Shown: positions 9,264 to 18,641, numbered from the stretch's first letter. The stretch is DNA of 36,445 bases from an uncultured Granulosicoccaceae bacterium (GCA_938035945.1 CALHOU010000175.1:1-36445); one strand, 5' to 3'. Notes: a model not told the origin generated them from the letters alone. Numbers and translations are program-made.

Positions 9264-10457
9264 TTAATCGGCTATCAGTCGCGTTCGAATACGACTATCA
9301 GGCACGACCACGAGTGCAGCCAGTGCACACATTAATAGCATGACCGGCCCAAAGGCTGTAAAGCCGATACCCGCATATAGCCATCCGCCGAGTAGCGCTG
9401 CTGTGAGCCAACCCATGCTTGCGATCGAGCTGTTTAAGCCCATAATCACACCGCGATTCTGCGGTGGCACATCGGCCATTGCAGCAAGTAAAGATGGTCG
9501 AGACAAGGCATTAAAAAATGCAAACATAACGCCTAAGGTGATGGTCAGGTTCACGTTAGATTGAAGCATAAACCATGGGACAGCAATCAAACCTGCAACA
9601 CTGAGTAATGCCGCAAAACTGATTCGACGGTACATGAATTTATCTGCCACCTGCCCGCCAAACACGGTGCCCACGATATTGCCTAACGCAAACAAACCTA
9701 AAGGTAGGGCCACGGCTTTAATGGGCATGTCGTAGACCGTACGCAAATAAGACGCATAATAAAATGTGGCTAAACCAAAACACACACGTTCGGCGACTAA
9801 GGCCACGAATAGTCGAGTGACGGGGCCCGTTAAAGCATCGCTTAAATCGACTTTATTATTATCCCTGTTATGTGTCGCCGATGAAGTTGATGCGCCGGTA
9901 TTAAGAGCAGCAAACATACTAAAGGCGGCAAACAAAGCCAGGCCCGCCAAGGCTACATGTACTCCACGCCAACCAATACTGTCACCTAACCACGCAGCCA
10001 CGGGAATACCGAATAACAAGGTTAGTGATTGGCCCGTCATCACATAGCCCAAAGCTCTGCCCTGATGCGAACTGTGTGTGCGAACAGAAACCTCAGCCAT
10101 CGCCGTTGCAGTGAATGCACCACAGCACATGGCAGCGAGAACAATTATAAAGGACAGAACCAAATAGCTTGGGGCTTGCGATGCGGCCAACATGGTTAGG
10201 GCTAAACATACCGGAGACACCATGAGAAATAGCCGACGACCAAATCGATCGGAAGCTGCGCCCACGATGTAAGAGGAGATGCCCCATACGGTCGCTGTGA
10301 GTCCGAACAGATTCGCCACGGCAGGCAGAGACACAGCAAATTCGGCAGCCATATCAGGCAAAAAAGGGGATCGGGTACTGCCGGTGGCTGTGGCTGCGAA
10401 CATTCCAATGCACCCGGCTATCACCAAACGCCAAGGCATAGGATTTGTAGTCGACAT
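9264..10457 (-). CDS. MFS transporter
   Basis: This is a major facilitator of about 397 residues with twelve predicted transmembrane helices. The loop 2-3 motif ASDRFGRR follows helix 2, and VADKFMYRR is its counterpart in the second half. A hydrophilic loop between helices 6 and 7 (ASTSSATHNRDNNKVD) divides the halves. I chose the start at MSTTNPMPWRL (10457). An upstream in-frame ATG at 10493 adds MYRTFSLCIMHD, which is unlike an MFS N-terminus, and neither site has a strong ribosome-binding sequence. It is the first gene of the minus-strand cluster with the dioxygenase and hydroxylase, so it probably imports the aromatic substrate or exports an intermediate (inference). Confidence 0.82.
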   Translation of the reverse strand: MSTTNPMPWRLVIAGCIGMFAATATGSTRSPFLPDMAAEFAVSLPAVANLFGLTATVWGISSYIVGAASDRFGRRLFLMVSPVCLALTMLAASQAPSYLVLSFIIVLAAMCCGAFTATAMAEVSVRTHSSHQGRALGYVMTGQSLTLLFGIPVAAWLGDSIGWRGVHVALAGLALFAAFSMFAALNTGASTSSATHNRDNNKVDLSDALTGPVTRLFVALVAERVCFGLATFYYASYLRTVYDMPIKAVALPLGLFALGNIVGTVFGGQVADKFMYRRISFAALLSVAGLIAVPWFMLQSNVNLTITLGVMFAFFNALSRPSLLAAMADVPPQNRGVIMGLNSSIASMGWLTAALLGGWLYAGIGFTAFGPVMLLMCALAALVVVPDSRIRTRLIAD

Positions 10458-10530
10458 GTCGTGCATAATACACAGACTAAACGTGCGATACATTCATCCA
10501 TGCGCACGAAGCTTGTGAAAATAGCAAAAC

Positions 10531-11292
10531 ATGCCAACCATTGAAGTATTAATGGCCAACCACGGGTTATTCGCACTGTTAGTGCTCGCAGCGTTCTTGG
10601 TTGGCCTGTCAAAAGGCGGTCTACCCGCGGTTGCCATGCTCAGCGTGCCTATCCTGTCATTGACCATGTCACCGTTGGTGGCAGCTGTTCTGCTGTTGCC
10701 AATTTACATCTTGTCTGATGTGGTCAGCGTGTGGTTATACCGACGTGAATACAGTGCAGCTAACATCAAAATCCTGATTCCGGCAGGTTTTCTTGGCGTG
10801 ATCATCGGCTGGGCTACGGCCAGCATGATCAGCGATAATATGGTGTCCCTTATGCTTGGGCTAATGGGCGCCGTATTTTGCTTACACCAATGGTTAAAGA
10901 AAAAAACCAGCGCACCTCCGGCGAAAGCCAGCACCGGCAAGGGCTTGTTCTGGGGTAGTTTATCGGGCTTTACAAGCTTCATTTCACATGCTGGTGCACC
11001 ACCGTTTCAAATATATGTACTGCCACAGAGGTTACCAAAAATGGTATTCGCCGGCACCACTACTATTGTTTTTGCAGCGATAAATTTAGCCAAAATAGTT
11101 CCGTACTCTTCCTTGTATCCATACACACGGGACACACTGGAAGTGTCAGCGTATTTGCTGCCCGTCGCCGCAGTTGGTACAGTGGTTGGGAAGAAACTGA
11201 TCGAACGCTTATCTGAAAAATGGTTTTTCCTGGCCGTGCAGATCGCTTTGTTCATCATTTCGATCAAGCTAATTTATTCTAGCTTGATGTAA
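10531..11292 (+). CDS. TauE/SafE-family anion permease
   Basis: This is a 253-residue inner-membrane protein with seven to eight predicted helices in two repeats. The first repeat carries GLSKGGLPAVAM, the typical TauE/SafE sequence near the end of helix 1. The second carries GSLSGFTSFISHAGAPPFQIYVLPQRL, the second-repeat signature, quoted only to show its GxxSGFTSFISHAG core. Family members are proposed to export sulfite, sulfoacetate or other organosulfur anions. In a window with two sulfatases and a DMSP lyase, a sulfur-linked cargo is tempting but unproven. It is divergent from the MFS gene and about 30 bases upstream of the ArgE-like gene, likely the same transcript. Confidence 0.85.
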   Translation: MPTIEVLMANHGLFALLVLAAFLVGLSKGGLPAVAMLSVPILSLTMSPLVAAVLLLPIYILSDVVSVWLYRREYSAANIKILIPAGFLGVIIGWATASMISDNMVSLMLGLMGAVFCLHQWLKKKTSAPPAKASTGKGLFWGSLSGFTSFISHAGAPPFQIYVLPQRLPKMVFAGTTTIVFAAINLAKIVPYSSLYPYTRDTLEVSAYLLPVAAVGTVVGKKLIERLSEKWFFLAVQIALFIISIKLIYSSLM

Positions 11293-11322
11293 GGTTGTAC
11301 GAACCGATATTCATTGATCACT

Positions 11323-12483
11323 ATGAACGACAACTTAGAGAAAACAATAAGTCTATTAGAGCAGTTGGTCAGCTTCGAGAGCCTATCAAGACGCCCAACA
11401 CACGCTATTATTAGCTTCGTGGAATCCTATTTAAAAGAACACGGTGTTGAGGCCATATTAAGCTATGACGACGACGGCCAACGCGCAAACCTGTTTGCGA
11501 CCATCGGGCCACAAATCGATGGTGGCGTTGTACTAAGCGGGCACACTGACGTTGTGCCAGTTGAAGGTCAAGATTGGTCTACCGATCCATTCACACTCAC
11601 AAGAATTGAAGATCGCTTGTATGGTCGCGGCTCGGTCGATATGAAAGGGTTTCTAGCCTGTGTGCTCGCATCCGTACCCGTGTTTCAGTCAATGAATTTA
11701 AGCAAGCCCATCCACATCGCCTTTAGCTATGACGAGGAAGTTGGTGGGTTTGGCATGCCTGTGCTACTTGAAAATTTGGCAACGCTTGACTACCGACCTA
11801 GCATAGCCATAGTCGGCGAGCCAACCGATATGCAATTAATCAACGGCCATAAAGGTGGCTACGAGATGCGCACTGAGATTACCGGCCTTGCAGTGCATTC
11901 AAGCCAACCGCATCTCGGTGTAAACGCCATAGACGCAGCATCCAAGCTCATCTTAAAAATACAAAGCATCGCAGAGCGTTTTAGCGCTAATCCAATTCCC
12001 GACTCACCCTTTGATCCACCCTATTGCACGTTGAACGTGGGCACTATCGAAGGTGGAACTGCCAGCAATGCAACTGCTGGTTGGTGTAACTTTCAATGGG
12101 AATTCCGACCAATGCCCGGTGAGAATGGTCGGGCAGTCATTGATGAGTTGAAAGCCTACGCAGCTGATGTTTTGTTACCGCCAATGAAAGCGGTTTACCC
12201 AGAAGCTGACATTAAAATTCTAGACCTTGCTCTGGTACCTGCGCTTAACGATAGCAACGCCGACTTAGCGACAGAATTGGTCAGTCACTTAACCGGGCTC
12301 AACAGCACCGATGTCGTATCCTTTGGCACAGATGCCGGTTATTTTAGCGACGACGGTATATCGACCGTTGTGTTTGGCCCCGGCGATATTAATCGCGCGC
12401 ACAAGGCAGACGAATATATTGAAACTAAAGAACTTGAACAAGGCTTGGCATTTTTAGCCAAGCTTGCAATACATATGCAATAG
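11323..12483 (+). CDS. argE: Acetylornithine deacetylase-type M20 metallohydrolase
   Basis: This 386-residue enzyme of the ArgE/DapE/M20 family should remove the acetyl group from N-acetylornithine or a related N-acyl amino acid in the cytoplasm. The two-metal site is complete: H74-D76 (SGHTDVVPV), bridging D106 (GRGSVDMKG), catalytic E138 with E139 (YDEEVGG), E166 (VGEPTD), and a late His in NRAHKADEYI. The M20 dimerisation domain lies in the middle (about 180-290). ATG 11323 is preferred to the in-frame TTG at 11314. Because it sits with a permease in a catabolic area, a role in degrading an acylated amino acid is possible instead of arginine synthesis. It ends three bases from the convergent M24-family gene. 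Confidence 0.83.
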   Translation: MNDNLEKTISLLEQLVSFESLSRRPTHAIISFVESYLKEHGVEAILSYDDDGQRANLFATIGPQIDGGVVLSGHTDVVPVEGQDWSTDPFTLTRIEDRLYGRGSVDMKGFLACVLASVPVFQSMNLSKPIHIAFSYDEEVGGFGMPVLLENLATLDYRPSIAIVGEPTDMQLINGHKGGYEMRTEITGLAVHSSQPHLGVNAIDAASKLILKIQSIAERFSANPIPDSPFDPPYCTLNVGTIEGGTASNATAGWCNFQWEFRPMPGENGRAVIDELKAYAADVLLPPMKAVYPEADIKILDLALVPALNDSNADLATELVSHLTGLNSTDVVSFGTDAGYFSDDGISTVVFGPGDINRAHKADEYIETKELEQGLAFLAKLAIHMQ

Positions 12484-12486
12484 ATC

Positions 12487-13662
12487 TTAACCGTCGATAA
12501 CGTGCACTTCCCGTGGGAATTGCGTTAAGCACACCGCGTCGTGCTCTCGTACATGTATAGTTTCGCTGACCTCCATGCCCCATCCTTCCATCCACATACC
12601 CAATATAATGTGCACGACCGCGTTTTCTGGCAACGGTGTGGAATCGTCGGCGCGAAAACTTATAGTATGTTCACCCCAATCAGGTGCATAGCCAACCCCA
12701 ATTGAATAACCGATGCGACTTTTCTTTTCTAAGTTGTATTGGTCAAGTACCGCTTGCCAGGCTGCGTGCACATCACAACACAAGGCACCAGTTTTCATTG
12801 CATCTAACACCGCTTCCATACCTTCGTTAACGGCCTGTGCCGTCGTGTTTAAAGTGTCGTTAGGTTTGCCTAAATGAACTGTGCGAGCCAAGCCTGCGTT
12901 GTAGCGCTTACGACAACCACCCAGTTCAAATGCCACAGTTTGGTCATGAGCAAACTTCTCGTCTGTCCAAAATGGGTGTGCCGTGGACGCCGCCTCGCCG
13001 GCCAGTACCAATGGATACAGTGCTGTCATGTCACCACCAAAATCAGGCGTACCGCGAATTTGAGCAGCCACAACATCCGCCATCAAATCACACTGCCTAA
13101 CACCCGGCCGTACACCATCGTAGGCAGCTTGCATGGTAAGACCGGCTATGTGCGCCGCCTGTTTTAGCATGTCTATTTCGGCTTCGCTTTTAATTAATCG
13201 CTGCCAATTGACCAATAACTCACTATCGACCCAAGTGCTATTTGATAACTGCGAATGCAGATGTTCAACGGCTGCAGGTGTGAAGTAGTAAGTATCGCTT
13301 TCAAACGCAATACGTTTACCGTCTAGGCCTTTCGATACCATCCACTGCGCCATGAACTGCGCAGGATGCACATGAGTTTGTTGGACATACTCTTCAGGAA
13401 ACGGTACAACTTGTTCAGGTGTTAAGTGCGTTGTAAACGAGGCAGCCCCTGCATCCATATCTCTACCTATCCAGGTAGGTTCAAGCTCATGTCCAACCAC
13501 CATGATTTGCGGTGTATAGAATGACCAAGCATCATATCCACAAAGCCAATTAATGTTTGACGGATCGCCGATGACTAGCACATCGAACTGTTTGTCGGCC
13601 ATAGCGCCGCGAACGCGCTTTAAACGTTCGGCATATTCTTTTTTTTCAAAAGCTGCTGGCAT
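12487..13662 (-). CDS. M24-fold hydrolase resembling ectoine hydrolase DoeA/creatinase
   Basis: This 391-residue protein has a creatinase N-terminal domain (about 8-140) and a C-terminal pita-bread domain (about 160-385). DPSNINWLCGYDAWSFY near the start and GYAPDWGEHT near residue 324 closely recall ectoine hydrolase (DoeA/EutD). The metal ligands of M24 aminopeptidases are gone: the usual first Asp is E246 (FELGG), the second is G257 (YNAGLART), and the histidine segment reads IGYSIGVGY. Like creatinase and DoeA, it therefore probably hydrolyses a C-N bond without metal. ATG 13662 is chosen because the longer frame (to 13728) would overlap the transaminase. No other ectoine genes are nearby. 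It is the last gene of the sulfatase-transaminase operon. Confidence 0.82.
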   Translation of the reverse strand: MPAAFEKKEYAERLKRVRGAMADKQFDVLVIGDPSNINWLCGYDAWSFYTPQIMVVGHELEPTWIGRDMDAGAASFTTHLTPEQVVPFPEEYVQQTHVHPAQFMAQWMVSKGLDGKRIAFESDTYYFTPAAVEHLHSQLSNSTWVDSELLVNWQRLIKSEAEIDMLKQAAHIAGLTMQAAYDGVRPGVRQCDLMADVVAAQIRGTPDFGGDMTALYPLVLAGEAASTAHPFWTDEKFAHDQTVAFELGGCRKRYNAGLARTVHLGKPNDTLNTTAQAVNEGMEAVLDAMKTGALCCDVHAAWQAVLDQYNLEKKSRIGYSIGVGYAPDWGEHTISFRADDSTPLPENAVVHIILGMWMEGWGMEVSETIHVREHDAVCLTQFPREVHVIDG

Positions 13663-13679
13663 GATGTTGTACTCAGTTA

Positions 13680-14603
13680 TTAATAGGCTATTGCTTCGCT
13701 CATGGCGCCGTTCTGGTGCCACTGCCAATAAGTTGCTTGCAAGGCCAAGGTAGTCTCGCCAGGCGCATCATTAGAATAGCTTCGCTGATTAACGCGTGTG
13801 ATTGGTACAATGCCCCCACCCGTGGTGGTTGCGAAAACTTCATCAGCGTCTAGCAACTCAGTCATTGATAGGTCTTTTACACTCACCGCTATACCATGCT
13901 GCTGGCAAATCTCCAGCGCAACTTTTCTTGTAATGCCTTCAAGCACTCCACTTTTGGGTGTGGATATACGGCCATCTTTAAGCACAAAAACATTAAAGCC
14001 TGGCCCTTCCGTGACATGCCCGTTTTCATCGAGCAGTAAAGTATTATCAAACGATTGTTCCTTGGCTTGTATCAAACCTTGGGTAAAATCACCCCAATGG
14101 TAGTTCTTAGCTGTTGGGTCAACCGAGTTTGGTGCTATGCGCTTGACATGATCGGGCACTTGAAGCCTCGCACCTCGCTTAACCACATCTTCTGGAAATA
14201 CCCAAACAAACGGTACGCACCAAGCATAAAAATGATTCTGGCAATCACGTGGGTCGCGACTACCCATTACTGTAGGTTGGCCACGGCTAGCGACAAAGGA
14301 TACGTAAGCATGTTGTAGTTGAGACTTGGATACAATCTGATGCAAGATGGTACGAATATCATCGCGCGATTGTTCAATGTTTAAATTCAGTTTTTCCAAA
14401 CTGCCTTCAAAACGCGTTAAATAATCGTCAAGTCGGAAGAATCGGCCATCCCAAGCATGCACAACATCGTATGTTATGTCTGAATGCGTTAAACCCCAAT
14501 CGGTAACAGGCAAGGCCGCTTGCGATGTCGGCAGCACTTTACCCCACATCCATGCAGCACCTTTTGAAAAATCCTTGGCTGTGTCAATCTTATCGGTCGG
14601 CAT
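13680..14603 (-). CDS. Fold-type IV aminotransferase resembling (R)-selective amine transaminases
   Basis: This 307-residue PLP enzyme of aminotransferase class IV belongs to the family of branched-chain and D-amino-acid transaminases. The Schiff-base Lys is K166 (DPTAKNYHWGD), and E199 in VTEGPGFN should hold the PLP nitrogen. LTHSDITYDVVHAWDG, FFRLDDYLTRFE and ATTTGGGIVPIT resemble, from memory, the fungal and Arthrobacter (R)-amine transaminases more than IlvE or Dat. ATG 14603 gives MPTDKIDTAKD; a longer frame reaches back into the sulfatase. It overlaps the sulfatase 3' end by 14 bases, which indicates translational coupling. It may remove an amino group from the molecule freed by the sulfatase or the M24 enzyme (inference). 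Confidence 0.85.
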   Translation of the reverse strand: MPTDKIDTAKDFSKGAAWMWGKVLPTSQAALPVTDWGLTHSDITYDVVHAWDGRFFRLDDYLTRFEGSLEKLNLNIEQSRDDIRTILHQIVSKSQLQHAYVSFVASRGQPTVMGSRDPRDCQNHFYAWCVPFVWVFPEDVVKRGARLQVPDHVKRIAPNSVDPTAKNYHWGDFTQGLIQAKEQSFDNTLLLDENGHVTEGPGFNVFVLKDGRISTPKSGVLEGITRKVALEICQQHGIAVSVKDLSMTELLDADEVFATTTGGGIVPITRVNQRSYSNDAPGETTLALQATYWQWHQNGAMSEAIAY

Positions 14604-16206
14604 GTTCTGGCCATGGCCTGTCGCTACGATCAATTTCTTCTTTATTGGCGTAACCAATTAAAATGCCAGGCGGCTCCTGACCATCAGTCATTTTTTCAAC
14701 AACGGCTGCGCTTCGAGTAATCCTATTGTGATGTTGACGCGACCAGTCAAAGTGTATTTCACGCAACCGTGCGACTTGGTCGGCATAGGCATCCACCGCT
14801 CCCAAGTCAACGACTTCCTCAGGGTCGGTTTTCAAATCAAATAACATGGGACGCATTTTTTCCACATGCACGTATTTCCAACGTCCGTCAAACACCATCA
14901 CTAAGCGTGCATCATTCTGATCAATTTTTACGGCACGTCGTGCGCCTCTGGTGGCGTAGTCGTATTCAGACACACAGTAGCTACGCCATTGGTCTACATG
15001 ATCGTGCAATATGGGTGTAAGCGAGCGACCCTCAATGATATGTGGCATCTGCTCACCACCAAAAAAATCAATAAAAGTTGGCACTAAATCAATGCCTTCC
15101 ATTAAAGCATCGACTTGTGCACCGCGTGTTTTATCGGCCTGCTTACGTGGGTCGTAAATAATCATTGGCACGCGCGCAGAACAATCATGGAATAAATCCT
15201 TTTCACCCATCCAGTGATCTCCCATGTTGTCGCCATGGTCAGAACAAAATACGATCATGGTGTCGTTCATTCGACCTGACTGCTCGAGGTAATCCATTAA
15301 GCGCCCCATTTGATCGTCAAGCTCTTTTATTAACCCCATATAAACTGGCGCAACCAAATCACGAATTTCATCGCGGGAAAAACTTTTGCTCACCCGCATA
15401 TCCATCCATGCTTGCATTAAAGGATGGTCACTATTGCGCTCCGCATCCGTGCGGTTAACTTCAGGTAAGTCGTCAGCGCTATACATATCGTTATAAGGCG
15501 CTGGTGCCAGATAAGGCCAGTGTGGCTTGATGTAGCTTAAGTGACACAACCAAGGCTGATCACCCTGCGCTTCAATGTACTCAATGCCACGGGTGGTCAA
15601 CCAGGCGGTTTCGGAGTGCTCTTTTGGCACTCGCGCCGCGTAAGGCGCATTTTCCAGCATCCAACCGCTTAATACCGCACCGTCAGGTCCAATTGCGCTG
15701 TTGGCCCACTCTTCCCACGGGTTATCACCATCCATGCCGTGATCGCGCAGATACTGATCGTAGTCTTGCGAATGACGATATGGGTACAGCGTTGGATTCA
15801 AACCATCATCACGAACAAACGCGTCAAAGCCACATTCACTCACTAGCGCACCAATCGTGCTTTCAGGTTCAATGCCTAACCGCTTCATACCATCCAAATC
15901 TGGCGTCATGTGTGTTTTACCCACCAGTGAACACTTCACATCTAGTTCACGTAAGTGATCACCTAAGGTGGGCTCACCCACCCTAAGCGGAAAGCCGTTC
16001 CATGTAGACCCATGACTACGAACGTATCGGCCTGTATAAAAGCTCATACGACTGGGGCCGCAAATCGGCGATTGCACATAGGCGCGATTAAACTGCACGC
16101 CCTGACTGGCAAGCCTATCGATATGAGGCGTGTGAATATGCTTGGCGCCATAGCAGCTTAGATAATCAAAGCGCAGTTGGTCTGCCATGATCCACAATAC
16201 ATTCAT
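14590..16206 (-). CDS. Formylglycine-dependent sulfatase
   Basis: This 538-residue enzyme belongs to the alkaline-phosphatase superfamily. It begins MNVLWIMADQLR with metal-binding D9 and Q10, directly without a signal peptide, so it acts in the cytoplasm. The C-x-P-S-R activation motif is present as CGPSRMSFYTGR, with C49 to be oxidised to formylglycine. The second metal motif FCSDHGDNMGDH is also present. The sulfatase-maturing enzyme is not in the window. Some relatives with this motif hydrolyse phosphonate or phosphate esters, so the leaving group is uncertain. It lies 35 bases after the TRAP permease and overlaps the transaminase, so the transported compound is its likely substrate. Confidence 0.88.
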   Translation of the reverse strand: MNVLWIMADQLRFDYLSCYGAKHIHTPHIDRLASQGVQFNRAYVQSPICGPSRMSFYTGRYVRSHGSTWNGFPLRVGEPTLGDHLRELDVKCSLVGKTHMTPDLDGMKRLGIEPESTIGALVSECGFDAFVRDDGLNPTLYPYRHSQDYDQYLRDHGMDGDNPWEEWANSAIGPDGAVLSGWMLENAPYAARVPKEHSETAWLTTRGIEYIEAQGDQPWLCHLSYIKPHWPYLAPAPYNDMYSADDLPEVNRTDAERNSDHPLMQAWMDMRVSKSFSRDEIRDLVAPVYMGLIKELDDQMGRLMDYLEQSGRMNDTMIVFCSDHGDNMGDHWMGEKDLFHDCSARVPMIIYDPRKQADKTRGAQVDALMEGIDLVPTFIDFFGGEQMPHIIEGRSLTPILHDHVDQWRSYCVSEYDYATRGARRAVKIDQNDARLVMVFDGRWKYVHVEKMRPMLFDLKTDPEEVVDLGAVDAYADQVARLREIHFDWSRQHHNRITRSAAVVEKMTDGQEPPGILIGYANKEEIDRSDRPWPEHADR

Positions 16207-16241
16207 CGATTAATACCTTTTTTTGTTGCCACGAAATTAGC

Positions 16242-18605
16242 TTAAACGATTTTCCTTTCAACGCTAACCACTTCCTTATTGCGCAGGTAATGCATGACCA
16301 GCCAGCCTATGCCTATTATCAAAGCCGGCAAATGGATTTCCGTGGGTTTGAATAGAATCAATGCTGCCAAGGCTAATCGCAATAGAATCTCTGCAATATT
16401 AAGTTGCCTTCGATCAAAACCTGCTAACGCGCTCGCGATTAAATACAAACTGAATATCAAACGTACGAGTAAATAGAAAAACGGCCCTGCATGAAATTCG
16501 CCATCGTACCCAGGTAAGTATTGCCCAGCCGAAGGCAAGGCTTTCGGGTCGAGAATAGCGGCTTCGATTAATAACAATTCTGGATACATGGCAAATACAA
16601 ACGGGATGATAAACATCACAATGCCTGAGCGAACAGCCGAAAACGCGGTTGCCATAGGTTCTTGTTTAGTAATGGTTGCCGCGGTAAAAGCCGCGATGGC
16701 AACAGGTGGTGTGATGGCAGATGCAACTGCAAAATAGAATATGAACATATTGGCCGTAAAGATCGATAAACCAAGACCTGCCAATACCGGCCCCATTAAC
16801 AAAGCCACGTTAATGTAGGCAGGCACAGCGGGCATACCCATGCCCAATAGAATCGCCAAAGCCATGGTTGTAAGCAAAGCCAGGAATTGGAATAAGACCG
16901 ACCCGCTTCCACCTAAATCCATTGAGCGTAACCAGCCGAGCACATCAAGCGCGATAAAGTCCGACAAACCTGTAAAATTTAAACAGAAGTCGATTATTGA
17001 AACAGCCAGGAACATTAAGTACAAAGTAGAAATCAAAACACCTGAACCGGATAATGCATCTAATAAACGACCAGGTTGACGCCGCATATCCTTATCAAGA
17101 AACAATAAAAAGCACAGAATAAACACTGCCCACCAGCCTGCGCTGCCAGCATCACCTGCCGAGTTTTGTACGATTTGTAAAAACCACGGTAAGTCGGTCG
17201 CCAAACAGCTTGCACCCTCACCGGTTGTGTGAACGCCAAACAATGAGGCGATAAACCCACAGCCCACAGCTTCTTTTGGTGTTAGTAATAGAAATAAAAT
17301 CAGCAAGATCGGACCAAAGATCATGACCAGATTGAATTTGTCAGTGCGGGTTAGGATCATGTCTTCGGTGACTTCGCCGATAGCTTCTATACCCTGCTTC
17401 CTGGATTGAAAAACAGCCGATAAAAACATGCAGAAGAAATAGGCAACGGCTGGTATGGATGCGGCGATAATAACTTCACGATACGGCACGGCAGTTAAGG
17501 CTGCGAGCACAAATGCCGCCACACCCATAACCGGAGGCATGATAGAGCCGCCAGAGGAAGCAGCCGCCTCCATACCGCCTGCGAACACTTTAGAAAATCC
17601 TCGCTTTATCATCATCGGGATGGTGAGCACGCCAGTGGACAACACGTTTACAACCGGACCACCAGAAATAGTACCGAACATAGCAGACGACACAATCGCT
17701 GCGTGTGCTGGTCCACCACGCAAATTGCGCGTCCATAAGAACGCTAATTTTATAAGTGATCGCCCACCAGCGGATGCGCCGAATAATCCACCTAGAACAA
17801 TGTACGGGAATACGGTATTTAGAATGATATCCATGAACCGGCCCAATAAACCTGATGAGTTGTTCACCAAGGCATCGTGTAAGCGAGGGCGCCCGTCTGA
17901 AAATATCCGCGGCTCCCCACCTAACTTTGTCATTAAATATTTGTTGATGTCGTCTGGGCCATGAAAGTACCAAACGAGAACCGTTGCCACCGTGTAAACA
18001 GCCACAGCAATTGCAACGAGCACCAGTGGCAAGCCCCAAACCTTAACGTTATAGGCCAGGAATATTGCAACGCAAACGAAGAAGATAGCGACTAACCAAC
18101 CACCAGTTGTGTTTATGCATTGCGGGTCATCAACCGAATCGGGGACTGGCAATCCAAAGTCTTCTGCAAACTGAATCTCTGCGGCTAGACTTTTTGCAAT
18201 GAGTTCAGCGCGTTGACCGGTGATTTGATCAATAACACACACTGCCTCTATCTCAACCATGTAGGTTAATGAAATAGTGATGGCTGCTAAAATTAACGCA
18301 ACATCAAGCATAAGACCAAGGCGACGACGCAGAGGTGTGCTGTTCGCCAAGTCTCGCCAAAGCGAGTGCTTTAAGGCCACAATAATCATCATGACCGAAA
18401 ATGCAATAGGGTAAAAATATTCGTAAGGGTATTTACGAATGCTGAAATTTTTATAGCCGAAAGTGCCAGAAAAGAACTCGTCAATTCCGGGAATGCCAGG
18501 CATGGCATTGAGAAGGCCAAAGATTACGAGGGCAAGTGCTAGCCAGTAAACTAATCTTTGTCCAAGGTCGACACGTTCAGTCCGTGCCGGTGCTTCACTT
18601 GACAT
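16242..18605 (-). CDS. TAXI-type TRAP transporter fused permease (4TM-12TM)
   Basis: This 787-residue inner-membrane protein combines the small (DctQ-like, roughly 20-230) and large (DctM-like, roughly 250-700) TRAP permease parts in one chain, as is usual for TAXI systems. The DctM part shows GGLFGASAGGRSLIKLA, SSAMFGTISGGPVVNV, AASSGGSIMPPVMGVAAF and GMGMPAVPAYINVAL, which are family signatures of the discontinuous transport helices. Extra hydrophobic helices follow at the C-terminus (about 710-775). It imports an organic anion using a cation gradient together with the binding protein upstream. A hairpin lies between the two genes. The transported compound is unknown; the neighbouring sulfatase suggests an organosulfate (inference). 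Confidence 0.92.
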   Translation of the reverse strand: MSSEAPARTERVDLGQRLVYWLALALVIFGLLNAMPGIPGIDEFFSGTFGYKNFSIRKYPYEYFYPIAFSVMMIIVALKHSLWRDLANSTPLRRRLGLMLDVALILAAITISLTYMVEIEAVCVIDQITGQRAELIAKSLAAEIQFAEDFGLPVPDSVDDPQCINTTGGWLVAIFFVCVAIFLAYNVKVWGLPLVLVAIAVAVYTVATVLVWYFHGPDDINKYLMTKLGGEPRIFSDGRPRLHDALVNNSSGLLGRFMDIILNTVFPYIVLGGLFGASAGGRSLIKLAFLWTRNLRGGPAHAAIVSSAMFGTISGGPVVNVLSTGVLTIPMMIKRGFSKVFAGGMEAAASSGGSIMPPVMGVAAFVLAALTAVPYREVIIAASIPAVAYFFCMFLSAVFQSRKQGIEAIGEVTEDMILTRTDKFNLVMIFGPILLILFLLLTPKEAVGCGFIASLFGVHTTGEGASCLATDLPWFLQIVQNSAGDAGSAGWWAVFILCFLLFLDKDMRRQPGRLLDALSGSGVLISTLYLMFLAVSIIDFCLNFTGLSDFIALDVLGWLRSMDLGGSGSVLFQFLALLTTMALAILLGMGMPAVPAYINVALLMGPVLAGLGLSIFTANMFIFYFAVASAITPPVAIAAFTAATITKQEPMATAFSAVRSGIVMFIIPFVFAMYPELLLIEAAILDPKALPSAGQYLPGYDGEFHAGPFFYLLVRLIFSLYLIASALAGFDRRQLNIAEILLRLALAALILFKPTEIHLPALIIGIGWLVMHYLRNKEVVSVERKIV

Positions 18606-18641
18606 TTATAACCTCGGGCTGCAAAAACATGTCTAAACAAA

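Noticed and set aside
11323..13662. A complete ectoine degradation pathway using the M24 enzyme and the ArgE-like deacetylase
   Set aside because: The genes are convergent, the ArgE-like protein is of the M20 family and not the AstE-like family of DoeB/EutE, and no DoeC/DoeD or usual regulator is present.
13663..13728. Longer start for the M24-family gene
   Set aside because: It would overlap the transaminase end, and family proteins begin close to MPAAFEKKEYAERL.
17455..17964. A 169-codon open frame opposite the TRAP permease
   Set aside because: It is the antisense shadow of a conserved membrane protein; the Thr/Pro/Ile/Asn-rich translation is typical of such shadows.
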